From: Euryodendron excelsum | Taxonomy: Eukaryota; Streptophyta; Magnoliopsida; Ericales; Pentaphylacaceae | Direction: 5' to 3' | Length of the DNA stretch: 64,000 bases | NCBI GenBank assembly: GCA_033060915.1 | Contig: CM065379.1 | Span: 27,706,318-27,770,317 of the forward strand | Part shown: piece by piece, positions 47,580-60,577 of the stretch | Position numbering within the stretch: position 1 is the stretch's first letter | How the letters are laid out: each line of letters opens with the position of its first letter | Notes under the pieces: model-generated | What the model saw: only the letters and a program-made list of their open reading frames with translations | Told to the model about the DNA's origin: nothing | Databases searched by the model: none | Translations under genes and position numbers: made by a program

Positions 47580-48996
47580 TTGCATTTTCTCTTAGATTTA
47601 GTATCGTCTAAGAAGGTAATTTCTCCGAACTTTGGGCTTCTAGCTAACTAACTGTGGTTGCCATCTGACTCATCTGATTGTCCAGACTTTGAATACTGGC
47701 CCTCGCCTCTTGTGGAAATTGTTTTGTCTCCTGTTGGAATTGCAAAGTATTAGTGGCAAATGACTTAACAATATCTTCTAAAGACATACCAGAATTACAA
47801 GTTTGGCCTGGTTGTTGTCTAGGGGGGTATGGTTGCTTATATTACTAGTAATTTGGGCAGTTTTGAATCACGAGCTGATTCACTTATGGATTCTTATAGC
47901 TAAGATTGGGGTGATCCCTCCATCCCAAGTTATATGTGCTCGAATATAGGTCATACTTTTTTTATGGTTGGCCAGGGAAACCACCTACTGCATTCACTTG
48001 CTCAATGGCTCCTTTTGAAGAGTAGGACACATATATGTTGGATGCCCTACTACTGAACAAATTCCACAAGCCTTCACCATTTGCATATTACCTACAGCCA
48101 TTTGACGAACAAGGGAAGTTAGAATCGATATTTGTTGTTCAATGGAGGAAATATTTACCTCATTGACATGCTTAGGTGAATGGTCAAGTCTAGTGCCAAA
48201 TTGTTGAGAATTGGCCACCATATTTGCAATCAGATTTCTCACGGCATCGGGAGTTTTATCCACCAAAGGTCCTCCACTTTCAGCATCAATCATGCTCCTA
48301 TCAGTGGACAATAGGCCCTCATAGAAATAGTGAATAAAAAGTTGCTCACTAATTTGATGATGGGGACAACTTACACATAATTTCTTAAAACGGTCCCAGT
48401 ATTCGTGTAGGGACTCTCCGTTGTGCTGTCTTACACCACATATTTCTTTTCGAATGTTGGCGGCCCTTGAAGCTGGGAAATATTTCTCTAAAAATAATCT
48501 TTGCATCTCGTTCCATGTGGTAATACTTTCGAAGGGTAGATAATAGAGCCAATCCTTAGCCGAATCCTTAAAAAAAAAACGGAAAAGCTCTTAATTTAAT
48601 TTGCGCTTTAGTCACCCCCGTGGGTTTCATACTCATGCATACTATATGAAATTCTTTTAGATGTTTGTGGGGATCTTCACCTGTAAGACCATGAAAAGTG
48701 GGCAAGAGATGTATTAATTTAGATTTTAATTCAAAGTTAGTAGGAACATCTAAAGTAGGGAATGTTATGCATAAGGGTTGTTGATTCAGATCAGGGGCCG
48801 CAAGCTCTTTCAAAGTTTGATTTCCAGCCATGACTTCCTCCTCTCCTAAATCAGAATCGCTAGCAAATAGGGAATCAAGAGCTGGTTCGTTCTCTATAGA
48901 ATTTCTTCGAGCTTCCCTTCTTGACCTGTGTAAAGTTCTCTCTATTTCTAGATCGCACTACAAATCACTTTGATTAGAAGATCGAGTTATGCTCAT
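47580..48996 (-). pseudogene. gag: A1 gag (Athila type)
   Basis: The likely start is ATG at 48996, with a stop a few codons in, then LHRSRREARRN, the GLTGEDPHKHLKEFHIVC motif and IKLRAFPF. A run of ten A (48570-48579) shifts the frame; the next frame carries WNEMQRLFLEKYFPASRAAN, LHEYWDRFKKLCVSCPHHQI and a cysteine-bearing C-terminal segment (CGICSVVGHPTYMC). Several stops follow before the linker. Gag builds the virus-like particle. Confidence 0.85.
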
Positions 48997-49131
48997 AAAC
49001 ACTCAAGAAAACTCTAACCAACCCTGAAAAACAATTCAGGAAAACATCTAGAGTAATGAAAATAATTAAAATAATTTTTTTTAATAAATGAAATAAAAAT
49101 CCCAAGAAGCACAAAAATTAACTAGAATCAC
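48997..49131 (-). other. A1 leader between gag and A2
   Basis: AT-rich, no gene. It joins directly to the primer site once A2 is removed. Confidence 0.6.
49127..49131. repeat. Target-site duplication ATCAC of A2
   Basis: ATCAC at 49127-49131 is repeated exactly at 60555-60559, beside the primer site. Confidence 0.82.
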
Positions 49132-50032
49132 TGGCATGCTGTCGCGGGCACCCAAAATAAAACTAATACCGCAAAAACTTTTATGTAGTAGTGTGAGTAA
49201 GGATGGTTCCCACGGAGAGTGTTCAATCTAGTTTTATGCTATGTAAACTTTAAGGGGGGGGGGGGGGTTTGGCTATAATGAAAACAATTTTAATAAGAAC
49301 TAACTATGGAACAATTCATATTAAAGTGTTGAAATCAATCAAAAGAAAAAACCTTGGTCTAGGTCAACATCCACCATCGGAATTTACAACTGATCATTGA
49401 TGCAAGCATATCAATTCACACATTGAATATTCACCATCAGAATTATTTTCCTATCTCTCCTTAGTCGTAGTTAATCAGAAACAAGTGATCTGATTAACCC
49501 CAACTATTAAACAACCCATGATAAGCACACAAGGTTTAATCTAACAGTAGTCTTAAGAATTAGACAAATCCATGAAAGTAAACAACATAAGAACAAGCGG
49601 TTGCATTTAATTTAGTCAAATGTCCTTCCTAAGATCTAACAATTCCTGACGCAATAATCCATTAAATTTGATATCTAATCCTGACACAAGAACAAGCGGT
49701 TGCATTTAGTTGCTTCACAAATCAGAGGAATCAAACAATTACGGATTTGATATCTAATCCAGCAGTAGATTGCAATGATTAATAGACTAGTAGGCCTCCT
49801 AGCGATTAAGCAAGACAATCATGAAAATAGGCACAGAAGAACATCTGATACTCAAACCATAAATGGAATAATGAAAACTAATTAGATCTCACAATTTATT
49901 ATTAATTCTGAGGTTTCTGTCTCCTTTAACCAAGATTCAGAGTTTAGCCACGCAGGGCCATGAAAATAACTCAAATAATGACCTTGAATAATACGAAAAA
50001 TGTCAACAACCCTAAAAACAAAACAATTCCAG

Positions 50033-50040
50033 CTTTTATA
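50033..50040 (-). promoter_or_regulatory. TATA box in A2
   Basis: TATAAAAG on the minus strand. The TTCGAA-like dyads lie upstream at 50070-50265. Confidence 0.65.
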
Positions 50041-50356
50041 GGCATCTAAAATTCTATAGCTGCACAAGACTATTCGAACACATCGGACTACCATTCGAAT
50101 GGTGCATCGAACGCACTTTGAACAGTTAAAATTGCTTTCTGTATATTTTGAACGGTCTTTGAACCTGAACTTGATGTCAATCCGTCTGATGTACCGTTTG
50201 AACGCATCTACTACTGTTCAAATGTCTCGTGGGACCATTCGAACTCTCCTTCGAACGCTGCATGTATTTTTGCTCGAATTCGTTCCTTTTAACCTAGGAT
50301 CCTCTTCTTGGGTATTCCATAGCACCCTGAGTCAAAATATAAGAATAGTGAGTATC

Positions 50357-50361
50357 TTTAG
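50357..50361. repeat. Target-site duplication TTTAG of S2
   Basis: TTTAG at 50357-50361 is repeated exactly at 60485-60489, within the continuous text of the Athila LTR end. Confidence 0.85.
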
Positions 50362-52183
50362 TGTCGCGCCCAGATTTTCGCACTCGAGGAATATACACAC
50401 AAGCAGGAAAAACACTATACTCTCTCGTTAGAACTCACCCTCCTAGAAGAATAAGTGCGACTATGTTTGAATTGAAAATTGGTTTGAATAAAGGGCTTTT
50501 GGAAAACATTTGGAGTCACCACCTAACTTGATTAAGGTGAGTTAGGTCACCTAAAAACTAAGCACAATCCGAAAACTACACTTAGGGTTTTTGAAAACGA
50601 TTTTTGAAAATGCTACCTCTAGAGAGAGTTTTTAAGAAAATAGCTTGTTTGGCAACCTTTGGAAAACTTTTAAGCCCTTTTTGAAATAAACTCCATTTTG
50701 GTCTTTCGAAAGCAGTGATCTAGGTTTGGAGGTTGGTTACGTGTAGGGAAGATGCACTAAGCCATCACCCTAGTCCACCCTTGCGGTACCTATATGTCTA
50801 TTTACCCTAAATTCACCTACGAGAGTCTTCAACTAACAAATGTCCAATCTTATCCACTTTAGGAAATAATTTTGAAAAGAATGATGCATGATATGTAACT
50901 GTAATAGAAAAAGATAGTTGGAAAATAGATTTTGAAAAGAAATTGATTTGATTTTAGAAAAGGGATTTGAAAAGATAGATTTGAAATTGGAAAGTTTAGA
51001 AATTGGAAATAGAGATTTGAAAATAGAAATTTAGAATTGAAAGTTGCAAAAAAAAAAAGTTGTGGAAATAGAAATTTGAAAAATGTGCTGAAATTGGAGA
51101 TTTGAAAGAAGTTGTGGAAATAGAAGTTTGAAAAAGGTTGTGACCACACCCATGAGGGTTGCCTACGTATCCTTTTGAAGGAATTAGGTCAGTCATAGTT
51201 CGAATAAGAGTCTGATAGAAAATAGAATGTTTGATTGGAAAAAGAAATTGAATTGGAATTTGAATTTGATTTGAATTTAGAATAGAAGATTGGAAATTGG
51301 AATGGAAGAATAGAGACCCTAGACCTTGGAAGATAGGATTTAGGAAAGGACTCGAGATCAAGAAAGACTTGACTCGAATGTTGGACTTGGAAGATCGAAG
51401 AAAGATAGGATTTAGGAAGGGTTCGAATTAGGAAAGGTCCAATTTAGAAAAGTTTCAAAATAGGAAAGTGTCATTTTTGGAAAGTTTCGTTTTAGGAAAG
51501 TTTCAATTTAGGAAAGTGTTGAAATTAGGAAAGGTTCATTTTAGGAAAGTTTTTGAATTAGGAAAGTTTTGAATTTAGGAAAGGTTTTGAAATTAGGAAA
51601 GGTTTCGTTTTAAGAAAGTATTGAAATTGGAAAGTTTTGAATTTAGAATGTTTTGAAATAGGGAAGTCTTGAAAGTTTGAAAGTTTTGAAATAGGGAAGC
51701 TTTGAATTTAGAAAGTTTTAGATTTGGAAAGATTTGAAGTTTAGAGAAGTTTAGAATTTTAGAAAGATTCAAAGTTTGAGTTTTAGAAAGTCTTGAAATT
51801 AGGAAAAGTTTTGAGTTTAAGAAGGGTTTGAAAACTTAGATTTGGAGAGCTAAGATTTGGAAAGGGATGAAATTAGGCAGGGGTTGAATTAGAAATGATG
51901 TGGAAGTTGAGTCTTAAAAATTTAGGAAAGATTTTATGTTCAAGTTTTGGAAACTTAAGATTTAGGAAAGTAGAAGATTAGGAAAGATTTGAATTTTGTT
52001 CCTAAGAAGAAGAGTTTTGATTTTGTTTCCAAAAACTGAGGATTGGATCTAGTTTCCTAAACGGGAGATTGGATTTGGTTTCCTAAAGGGGAAGATTGGA
52101 TTTGGCATGGATTTGGAACGTAGAGTTTTAGAAACCCTAGATTTGGAAGACTATAGTTTTTACGTAAGGAAGAGGTTTTGGAA

Positions 52184-52207
52184 ATATATATATATATATA
52201 TATATAT
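52184..52207. repeat. (AT)12 microsatellite in S2
   Basis: An uninterrupted alternating AT run within the LTR. Other copies have only a short ATATAT here (near 8470 and 18630). Confidence 0.95.
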
Positions 52208-53177
52208 GTATAGTTTTAATGTAGAAAATAAGAGGTTTTGGAAACCTAGGTTTTAAGGGAAGGTTGAAAATCATGTTTTTGGTAATGAAAATTAGGGTTT
52301 CCTAACCGCGGGTTCTAGGATTCAACTTGGGCTCTAAGGAAAGAGTTTTTGGAAAGTGTGTGCTTTGGAAAGGGGGATTTTTGGAAAGAAATCCTAGAGA
52401 GGAGTGTTTGGAAAGCGAATTTTTAGGAAAGCGTTTTAGGGAGTGTTTTTAGAAAGGGAATTTGAGAGGAGCGTTTTTTGAAAGAGTTCTTGGAAAGAGT
52501 TTTTCTAAGAAGAAGACCTAGGGAGTGCTTTTAGAAAGTGAATTTTGAGGAGAGCGTTTTAGAAATGAGTTTTCAGGAAAGCAAGTTTTGTGAAGGGAAG
52601 TTTTAGAAAACAACTTTGGAAAGGAGATTGAAGAGAGTTTTTAGAAAGCATGTTGGAGAAGAGATTTTTAGAGGGGGAGATTTGAAAAGAGAGTTTTTAG
52701 AAAGTATATAAAATATCTCACTTTCCTAAAGCGATTCTAACCATAAGAAGGTTAGGACCACTTTCAGATAGTGGTTTCGAAAACAACAATGTTTTGAAAA
52801 ATATGGACCATATTGTTCACTTTAAATGTAATACTTTCCTAAAGCAACCCTAATCATGGAAATGCTAGAATCACCTTAGGATTATGATTTTGAAAACAAG
52901 GTTTGAAAAAGAAGATTTTGATGCAAGTTCGAAAACGATGTTAATACAAGTTTTAAAAACGAGTTTGAAAATGAATTTTGGAAGAATGTAAGATCATGCT
53001 ATGCACAATGCAAAGAGGGTCGTGAACATACAAGGTTAAAGGCTTCACCACATAATCAAGGGGGCCGAACCCACGTGGTCTTCGGTTAGACTAAAAGAAA
53101 GCTCCTGACACGGTGACTCTCCAATAGCCTAATCGTACACATGGATCGGGAATTCCCTTGTTTCAAGCATGCAAGAA

Positions 53178-53195
53178 GGGGGGGGGGGGGGGGGG
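53178..53195 (+). repeat. Run of 18 G in S2
   Basis: A G homopolymer after AAGCATGCAAGAA. Other copies have GAGGAGGAAG or shorter G runs (about 10 in S1 near 13706). Confidence 0.9.
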
Positions 53196-53593
53196 AAGAA
53201 GATTGGGGATTAAAATAGAAGAAAACCCAAGTGGGTTAGGAGAGAGAAGAGAGGGGGAAAGATTCGTAAACGTAAATAAGAAGCCCACCTTGTGTATTCT
53301 TTATTTTGCTTAGTTTTGCGCGCTTTGCTTTGCTTGTCTTGCTTTGGTCTTCACTTTAGTCTTTAAGAGTTTGTCTTCAATCTTCAAATCTTTAGATTGC
53401 AGCACTTCAAGTCTTCAAAGGAGGCTTTGGAGGCTAGTGTATGAGTGCATAGAAGTATACGTGAGTGTATAAGAGGCTAGGGTTTGGAAAACCTAAGGAG
53501 AGTAGGGTTTAGAGAGGCTACGAGCTCTGTATATCGAAAAGTAGAGTTTTTAGATTGAGTTTACGGACCTTTTTCACGCTAGAGGAGGCTTTA

Positions 53594-53601
53594 TATTTAT
53601 A
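53594..53601 (-). promoter_or_regulatory. TATA box in S2
   Basis: TATAAATA on the minus strand, in the same context as in the other LTRs. Confidence 0.6.
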
Positions 53602-54138
53602 GATAACAGAATCCACTAGCGCCTGTTGCATTGGCGCTAGGGCAAATTTCCTCTTGGTGCCACTAGGAATGGTGCCAGCAACATAGGAAAATTCATTTAG
53701 TCGGCAAACAACGTATCTTGAGAAGATTTGGACGCCTGTACTAGTGATTACCATGCAAGTTTTAGCCTAGCTTAGCTAGGAGTGACTCCGGAAGGCCCGA
53801 GAAGGACTTAAGGGATCGGGAAGAGCCCGAAAGGCCAGAAAAGGACAGGAACACTTAAAACAGTATCCCAGAGGTATTAGACTTGAAAAAGGATGACAAG
53901 GTTTGTCGAAAGGGTTGATCGGGCCATTAGGGGCAAAACTGTCAACTGGATTAGAAAGCTGCCAGGACGGACTCAGAATGTCCCGGAAGAAGACTCGAGA
54001 TTTAGAAACATTATTTAGAATGTTCCCAAAGCCTACCGACTTGATAACCAGAGCCAGTGTGGTTGAAAAAGGCGACCGGCCCACCAGGAGCAAAACGGTC
54101 ATTTTGCGCCGAATTTACCGGAACTGATTCAGAATGAT

Positions 54139-54143
54139 TCGGA
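54139..54143. repeat. Target-site duplication of S3 (TCGGA / TCGGG)
   Basis: TCGGA precedes and TCGGG (59105-59109) follows S3, one mismatch. The joined sequence restores the LTR text ATTCGGAAAGATAATAG found in other copies. Confidence 0.75.
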
Positions 54144-57100
54144 TGTCGTGCTCAGATTTTTCGCACTCGAAGAATACTCACACAAGTGGGAAAAATGCTG
54201 TACTCTCTCGTTAGAATTCACCCTCCTAGAAGAATGAATGCGACTAGGTTTGAATTGAAAATTGAAATTGAATAAAGGGCTTTTGGAAAAAGATTCGGAG
54301 TCGCCACCTAACTTGATTAAGGTGAGTTAGGTCACCTAAAAACTAAGCATAATCCGAAAACTACACTTAGGGTTTTTGAAAAACGATTTTGAAAATATTT
54401 CCTCAAGAGAGGGTTTTTAGGAAAACAGGTTGTTTGGCAACCTTTGGAAAACATTTAGCCTTTTTTTGAAAAATAACTCCTTTTGGTCTATGAAAACAGT
54501 GATCCTAGGTTCGGAGGTTGGTTATGTGTAGGGAAGACGGACTAAGCTATCACCCTACCCCGCCCTTTCGGTACCTACATGTCAATCTACCCTAGATTCA
54601 CCTATGAGAGTCTTCAACTAACTATTGGCCAATCCTATCCACTTTGAAAAACAATGTTTGAAAATAAACTAACATGATGCATGTTATGCAAGTGGAAGGA
54701 AAGAGAGTGGAAAAATAGATTTGGAAAAAGATTAATTTGATTTGAAAATAAATTTGAAGAGATGGAATTGAAATTGGTAAGTTTGAAAATTTGGAAATAG
54801 AATTTTGAAATTGGAATTTTGAAAATAGATTGGAATTTGAGATGTGGAAACCGCACCCATGAGGGTGGAATTGAAAGTTTGAAAAGTATTGTGACCGCAC
54901 CTATGAAGGTTGCCTACGTATCCCTTTGGGGGAATCAGGTCAGTCGTAGTTCGGACAAGAGTCCGATTGAAAAGAGATTGATTTGAAGAGAGAGATTGAA
55001 TAAAAAATTGGATTTGATTTGAGATTAGAAGAGGATATTAAAAATTGAAATTGAGAAGATTGGACTTGCTTTGGAAAGATTGATTTTGGAAAGACTTGGT
55101 TTTGGAAAGATGGAGGTTTAGGAAACCTAGACTTAGGAAAGATAAGACTTAGGAAAGACTCAAGAGTTTAAGAAAGATTGGATTTAGGAAAGGTTCGAAT
55201 TAGGAAATGTTCGATTTAGGAAAGTTCCGAATTAGGAAAGTTTCAAATTAGGAAAGTTTTGGATTAGGAAAGTTCGGAACTTAAGAAAGTTTCAACTTAG
55301 GAAAGTTTTGAAAATTGGAATGTTTCATTTTAAGAAAGGTTTTGAAATAGGAAAATATTGAATTTAGAAATGTTTTGAATTAAGAAAAGTTTAGATTGAG
55401 AAAGGTTTAAAAATTGGGAAGTTTCAAGTTAAGAAAGTTTTGAATTTTGGAATGTTTTGAAAAAGGGAAGTTTTGAATTTGGAAAGTTTTGAAAACAAGG
55501 AAGTTTTGAAAATTGGAAAATTTTGAAAACAAGGAAGTTTTGAAAGAAAGTTTTGAGTTTAAAAAAGTTTTAGATTTGGAAAGATGTTGAAGTTTTGGAA
55601 AATTTAGAATTTAGAAAGTTTGGAAGTTTAGAAAGATTTATCTTAAGAAAGTTTTGAATTTAGGAAACTTTGAATTTGGAAAGATTCAAATTTTAGAAAG
55701 TTTAGGATTTAGAAAGTTTTAGAGTGTTAAGAAATCTTGAGATTAGGAAAGGTTTGAAAAAGTTAAGATTTGAAAAAAGGGTAGAATTAGGAAAGAATTG
55801 AATTAGGAAAGATTTGAAAGTTGAGTTTTAAAATTTAGGAAATATTTTTATGTTCAAGTTTTGAAAACTTAAGGTTTAGGAAAGTGAAAGTTTAGGAAAG
55901 ATTTGAATTAAGAAAAAGTTGGATTAGGAAAGGATTGGATTTTGTTTTAAAAAGAGAAGGTTTGATTTTGTTTCCGAAAATGGAGGATAGGATCTAGTTT
56001 CCTAAACGGAGATATTTGACTTGGTTTCCTAAAGGGAAGATAGGATTTGGCAAGGATTTGGAAAGGGAGATTCTAGAAACCCTAGTTTTGGAAAATCATA
56101 GTTTCGACGTAGAAAATAGGTTTTGGAAACATGTACAGTTTGGATGTGAAAGCAAGAGGTTTTGGAAACCTAGGTTTGGGGCAAGTTTGAAAACCATGTT
56201 TTTGGAAAAAAATTAGGGTTTCCTAATCGTGGGTTCTAGGGCTTGACTTGGGCTCTAAGGAAAGAGGATTTTTGGAAAGTGCGTTTTTGGAAACGAATGT
56301 TTTCTAAAAGGGAATCCTAAGGAGGAGTTTTTGGAAAGTGAATTTGAAAATAGAGTTTTTGGAAAAAAAGTTTAAAGAGAAGGAGTTTTTGGAAAGTGTG
56401 TTTTTAGAAACGTAGATTTTAGAAGGAAAATTCTAAAGGGGAATATCTAGAGGAAAGTTTTTGGAAAGAAAGTTTTTTTGGAAAGATTTTTTGGAGAGAG
56501 TTTTTCTAGGAAGATTTTTGGTAGAAGATTGTCGAAGAGAGTTTTTGGAAAGATTTTCGGGGAACGTTTTCAGAAAGTGGATTTTGGGGAGAGGATTTTG
56601 GAAAGGAGTTGAAAAAGGGAGTTTTGAAAAATAGAGTTTGGAAGGAGTTTTTAGAAAACAATTTTGGAGAGGAAAGTTTTAGGAAAGTATGTCGAAAAAG
56701 AGGATTTTAGGAAGAGGGATTTGGAAAAAGAGTTTTTAGAAGGTGTAAAAACATCTCACTTTTCTAAAGCAATTCTAACCATAAGAGAGCTAGAACCACT
56801 TTAGGAAAGCAGTTTTAAAAACAACAAGATTTGAAAATATGGACCGTATTGGTCACTTTTAATGTAACACTTTCCTAAAGTAACCCTAACCATGGAAAGA
56901 CTAGAATCACCCTAGAATTGTGGCTTTGAAAATAAGTTTTTGAAAAAGAGATTTTGATGCAATTTTGAAAACAAGTTTGAAAACGATTTTGAAAACAACT
57001 TTGAAAACAGTTTTTAGAAGATACAAGATCATGATATACACAATGCAATTTGGGGTCATGAACATACAAGGCTAAGGCTTCACTACATAATTAAGGGGGC

Positions 57101-57621
57101 CGGACCCACGTGGTCTCTGGTTAGACTAGAAGAAAGTCCCAGACACAGTGACTCTCCAACAGTCTAATCCTACACATGGATCGGGAATCCCCTTGTTTCA
57201 AGCATGCAAAGAAAGGGGGGGAAAGAGATGGGGGATTAAAATAGAGAAAACCCAAGTGGGTTAGGAGAGAGAAGAGAGAGGGGGAAGTGCGAAAAATTAA
57301 ATAGGGAGCCTACCGTATGTCTTATTTATTTTGCTCGTCGTGCTGTCTTCAGTCTTCGTCTTGATCTTCACCCTCAGCCTTCAAGAGTTGTCTTCAAGCT
57401 TTGGATTGCACCTCTTCAAGTCTTCAAAGGATGGTTGAAGGCTAGTGTATGAGTGTATGGGGATGTGTATGAGTGTATAGGAGGTTAGGGTTTGTGTAGG
57501 GTGACTAGGGTTTGGAAAACCTATGGAAGCTAGGGTTTAGGAGGTGTTCAAGCTTTGTATATCGAATTATATGATTTTTAGGTTGAGTTTGTGGATCCCT
57601 TTCAAGCTGGAAGAGGCTCTG

Positions 57622-57629
57622 TATTTATA
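57622..57629 (-). promoter_or_regulatory. TATA box in S3
   Basis: TATAAATA on the minus strand. GGCGCC-type dyads lie immediately upstream in sense. Confidence 0.65.
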
Positions 57630-57644
57630 GAGGGAGGAATACAC

Positions 57645-57755
57645 TGGCGCCTGTTGCAGTGGCGCCAAGCCAAAATTCCTTCTAGCGCCACTAGGAGTGG
57701 TGCCAGGCCAAATATTGGCTTGGCACCACTAGTAGTGGCGCCAGCCAATTAGGAA
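57645..57755. promoter_or_regulatory. Array of GGCGCC-armed dyads in the LTR promoter (S3 copy)
   Basis: Three to four inverted repeats of the form GGCGCCACTA...TAGTGGCGCC lie within about 130 bp upstream of the TATA box. Equivalent arrays are at 14145-14250, 20075-20140, 29330-29420 and 41405-41510. Unknown role; binding sites for a dimeric factor are one possibility. Confidence 0.65.
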
Positions 57756-58544
57756 ACTATTAAGGTCGGCAAGCAACGTATCTTTGACTAGATTTTGGTG
57801 CCTATACTAGTGACTACCATGCAATCTTTAGCTTGGCTTCACTAGGAGTGACTTCGGAAAGTCCGGGAATGATTTGAAGAAGCCAGGAATGACCCGGAAG
57901 GCCGGAAAGGAGCAGCAAACACTTAAAATAGTGTCCTGGAGGTATTTGACTTGAAAAGTGAGGATAAGATGTGTCGGAAAGGTTGACCGGGCCTTTAGGG
58001 GGCAAAATGGTCAATTAGACCGGGAAGCTGCTGGGGTGAACTCGGACTGTCCCGAAAGAAGACTTGGGATCTGGAAACATTATTTAGAATGTTCCCAGAG
58101 GTTGCCGGTTTGATTGCCAGAGCCGGCATGGTCGGAAAAGGAGACCGGCCCACTAGGGGCAAAACGGTCATTTTGTACCGGGTTGGCCAGAACTGACTCA
58201 GAATGATCCGGAAAGGTAAAGGAAGGTTGAGAATACTATAAAAAGTATTCTCGGGGGGTTACCGGTTTGATTCCCAGAGCCGGTGTGGTTCCCGGGGCAT
58301 TCGGATGCCTAGGGGCAAAATGGTTATCTTGACCGGAAAGTCTCAGAAAAGGTCCAAATGGCAGTTTGGTCATTTTTCACCGAAGTGGGCTAACAGACAC
58401 TGGTGTTGACCTAGGTTTTGAGTGTTTCCGCCACTCGAACGACAGTCGTCGTGACACAGGGGTTTGTTGCCAATTCCTATATCGACCTATTTGTGAGTAT
58501 TTCCGCTACTCTAACGGTTTTGTGAGTAGTTTCGCTACTCAAAC

Positions 58545-58900
58545 CGTCTCGAGCAATATACTGTCTCGAGAGTGGGATTGAAAAGGGGACTTATCGTGTC
58601 CGAAGAGACGCGCCTGAATTGGAACCATCTCGACGAATAAACTGTTTCGAGAGTGGGATTGGAGAGGGGTCTTACCGTCTCCGAAAAAATGTGCCTGGGT
58701 TGGAACCGTCTCGAGGAATAAACTGTCTCGAGAGAGGGATTGAAAAGGGGACTTATCGTCTCCGAGGAGACGTGCTTGGATTGGAACCGTCTTGAGGAAT
58801 AAATTGTCTCGAGAGAGGGATTGGAAAGGGGTCTTACCGTCTTCGAAAAGACGTGCCTAGGTTGGAACCGTCTCGAGGAATAAACTGTCTCAAGAGTGGG
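58545..58900. repeat. 81-bp tandem repeats, about 4.4 copies (S3)
   Basis: Anchors at 58555, 58636, 58717, 58798 and 58879, always 81 bp apart. Hairpins include CGTCTCCGAGGAGACG and CGTCTTCGAAAAGACG. Confidence 0.92.
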
Positions 58901-59994
58901 GTTGGAATCGGAAAGGAAAGGACAATGCCTCTAAGGACATTTTGGTTATTTTGTCTCTATTTAGGCCTGACAGGCCCACGAAGCGATGGACAGATGGGAT
59001 TTGGACCTAGAGAATTGGTTTCGATAGAAATATGCCTACAATGACTTGAAAACAAGTTTGGACGGAGTGTAGACTGCCGAGCGGTCAAAAATGGGGTGCT
59101 TACATCGGGAAGATAATAGAAGGTTGAGAACACTATAACAAGCATTTTCAAGAGGTTACTGGTTTGACACCCAGAGCCGGCTGGTCAGAAAAAGGCGACT
59201 GACCCATTAGGGGCAAAATGGTCATTTTGCAACGGGTTTACCGAAACTAACCCGGAATGATTCAGAAAGATAATAAAAGGTTGAGAACACTATAAGAAGC
59301 ATTCTTGGGAGGTTACCTATTTGATACCTAGAGCTAGTGTGGTCCCTGGGTATTCGGATGCCTAGGGGCAAAATGGTCATTTTGACCGAAAAGTCTCGGA
59401 ACTGGCCCGAAACTGACTAGAAGGCACCTAATCATGCCGGATTGCTTTTCAGACAATCTTGGAAGGGTGGACTTATCATTCTGAGGACTTAGGTGTGTTC
59501 TCGAGAAACATGCTGAAAAATGGCTCTAGGGGCAGTTTGGTCATTTTTCACCAAAGTGGACTAGCAGGCACTGGTATTGACTTAGGTTTTGAGTGTTTCC
59601 GCTACTCTGATGGCGGTCTCCTGATACAAGGGTTTGTTGGCAATTCCCTATATCGACCTACTTGTGAGTATTTCTGCTACTCTAACAGTTGTGATGTTTA
59701 CGAGTACTTTCGCTACTCTAAAGGTTCGCAATCATTCCCGAGACTGCCTGATCTCGGAAAGCTGCTAAAGGGACTTAGCGCTTGAGAAGTCAACTTTCTC
59801 GAAAGGCATACCGAAATGGACATTTCTGCATTGGCAGACTAGCAGGCGCCAAAGGTGGACTGTTCTACCATCTAGGGGACTTGGGGACTTGTCTTGGTCA
59901 ACAGGTTTAAAGGGACTTACCATTTCGAAGAAACTTTCTTTAAAGAATGTGCCAAATTAGATAGACTTACCGTATCGAGGAATCAGCTTTCTCG

Positions 59995-60290
59995 AGAGAG
60001 GGATTGGAATTGGAATTGGAAAAGGGGACTTACCATCTTCAGAAAGGCGTGCCTGATTTGGAATTAGAAAGGGGACTTACCGTCTTCGGAAAGACGTGTC
60101 TAATTTGGAATTGGAAAGGGGACTTACTGTCTTCAGAAAGACGTGCCTTATGGAATTGGAAAGGGGACTTATCGTCTTCGAAAAGACATGCCTGATGGAA
60201 TTGGAAAGGGGTCTTACTGTCTTTGAAAAGACACGCCTATTAGAATATGAAAAGGGGACTTACTGTCTTCGGAAAGACGTGCCTGATTTG
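59995..60290. repeat. Tandem repeats of about 50 bp in U3 of S2
   Basis: Five to six units of GGAATTGGAAAGGGGACTTA plus a CGTCTTCGGAAAGACG-type hairpin. Confidence 0.78.
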
Positions 60291-60559
60291 GAATTGGACC
60301 AAACAATGCCCCTCAGGACATTTCAGTTATTTTGCCTTTATTTGGGCCTGATGGGCCGGCGAAGCGATGGATAGACGAGATTAGACTTAGAGAGTTGATT
60401 TCGATTGGAATATATCCATATTGACTTGAGTACAAGTCTAGACGAACCCTAGACTGCCGAGCGGTCAAAAAAGGGGTGCTTACATTTAGGTACCAAATAA
60501 GTATAAAAAAAATAAACATTAAGGGAGAAAAATATGACATTTACATTCTTATGAATCAC

Positions 60560-60577
60560 TCCCCGGCAACGGCGCCA
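60560..60577 (-). other. Primer-binding site of A1 (tRNA-Asp)
   Basis: Minus-strand TGGCGCCGTTGCCGGGGA lies five bases from the LTR end. It is complementary to the 3' end of plant tRNA-Asp (CCCCGGCAACGGCG plus CCA) at all 18 positions, as I recall that tRNA. Confidence 0.88.

Larger units (their letters stand above)
54144..59104 (-). mobile_element. S3: solo Tat-like LTR inside S2
   Basis: One LTR of 4961 bp from TGTCGTGCTCAG to GGGGTGCTTACA without an internal region. GA-rich 55040-56750, TATA box 57622, dyads 57645-57755, stem-loops 58425-58540, 81-bp repeats 58545-58900. It is of the younger subfamily and is the innermost element of the deepest stack. Confidence 0.88.
50362..60484 (-). 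mobile_element. S2: solo Tat-like LTR, interrupted by S3
   Basis: 50362-54143 plus 59105-60484 form one LTR of about 5.15 kb, from TGTCGCGCCCAG to GGGGTGCTTACA, with no internal region and a perfect TTTAG duplication. GA-rich 51300-52700, TATA box 53594. It is of the older subfamily, with 50-bp repeats at 59995-60290. Confidence 0.88.
49132..60554 (-). mobile_element. A2: solo Athila LTR in the A1 leader, interrupted by S2
   Basis: 49132-50361 plus 60485-60554 together make one Athila LTR (about 1.3 kb), from TGGCATGCTGTCGCGG to TTCTTATGA, with its own perfect ATCAC duplication. It sits next to the A1 primer site, which gives a misleading LTR-primer site-LTR arrangement with the A1 5' LTR. 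A run of 14 G lies at 49254-49267. Confidence 0.85.
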
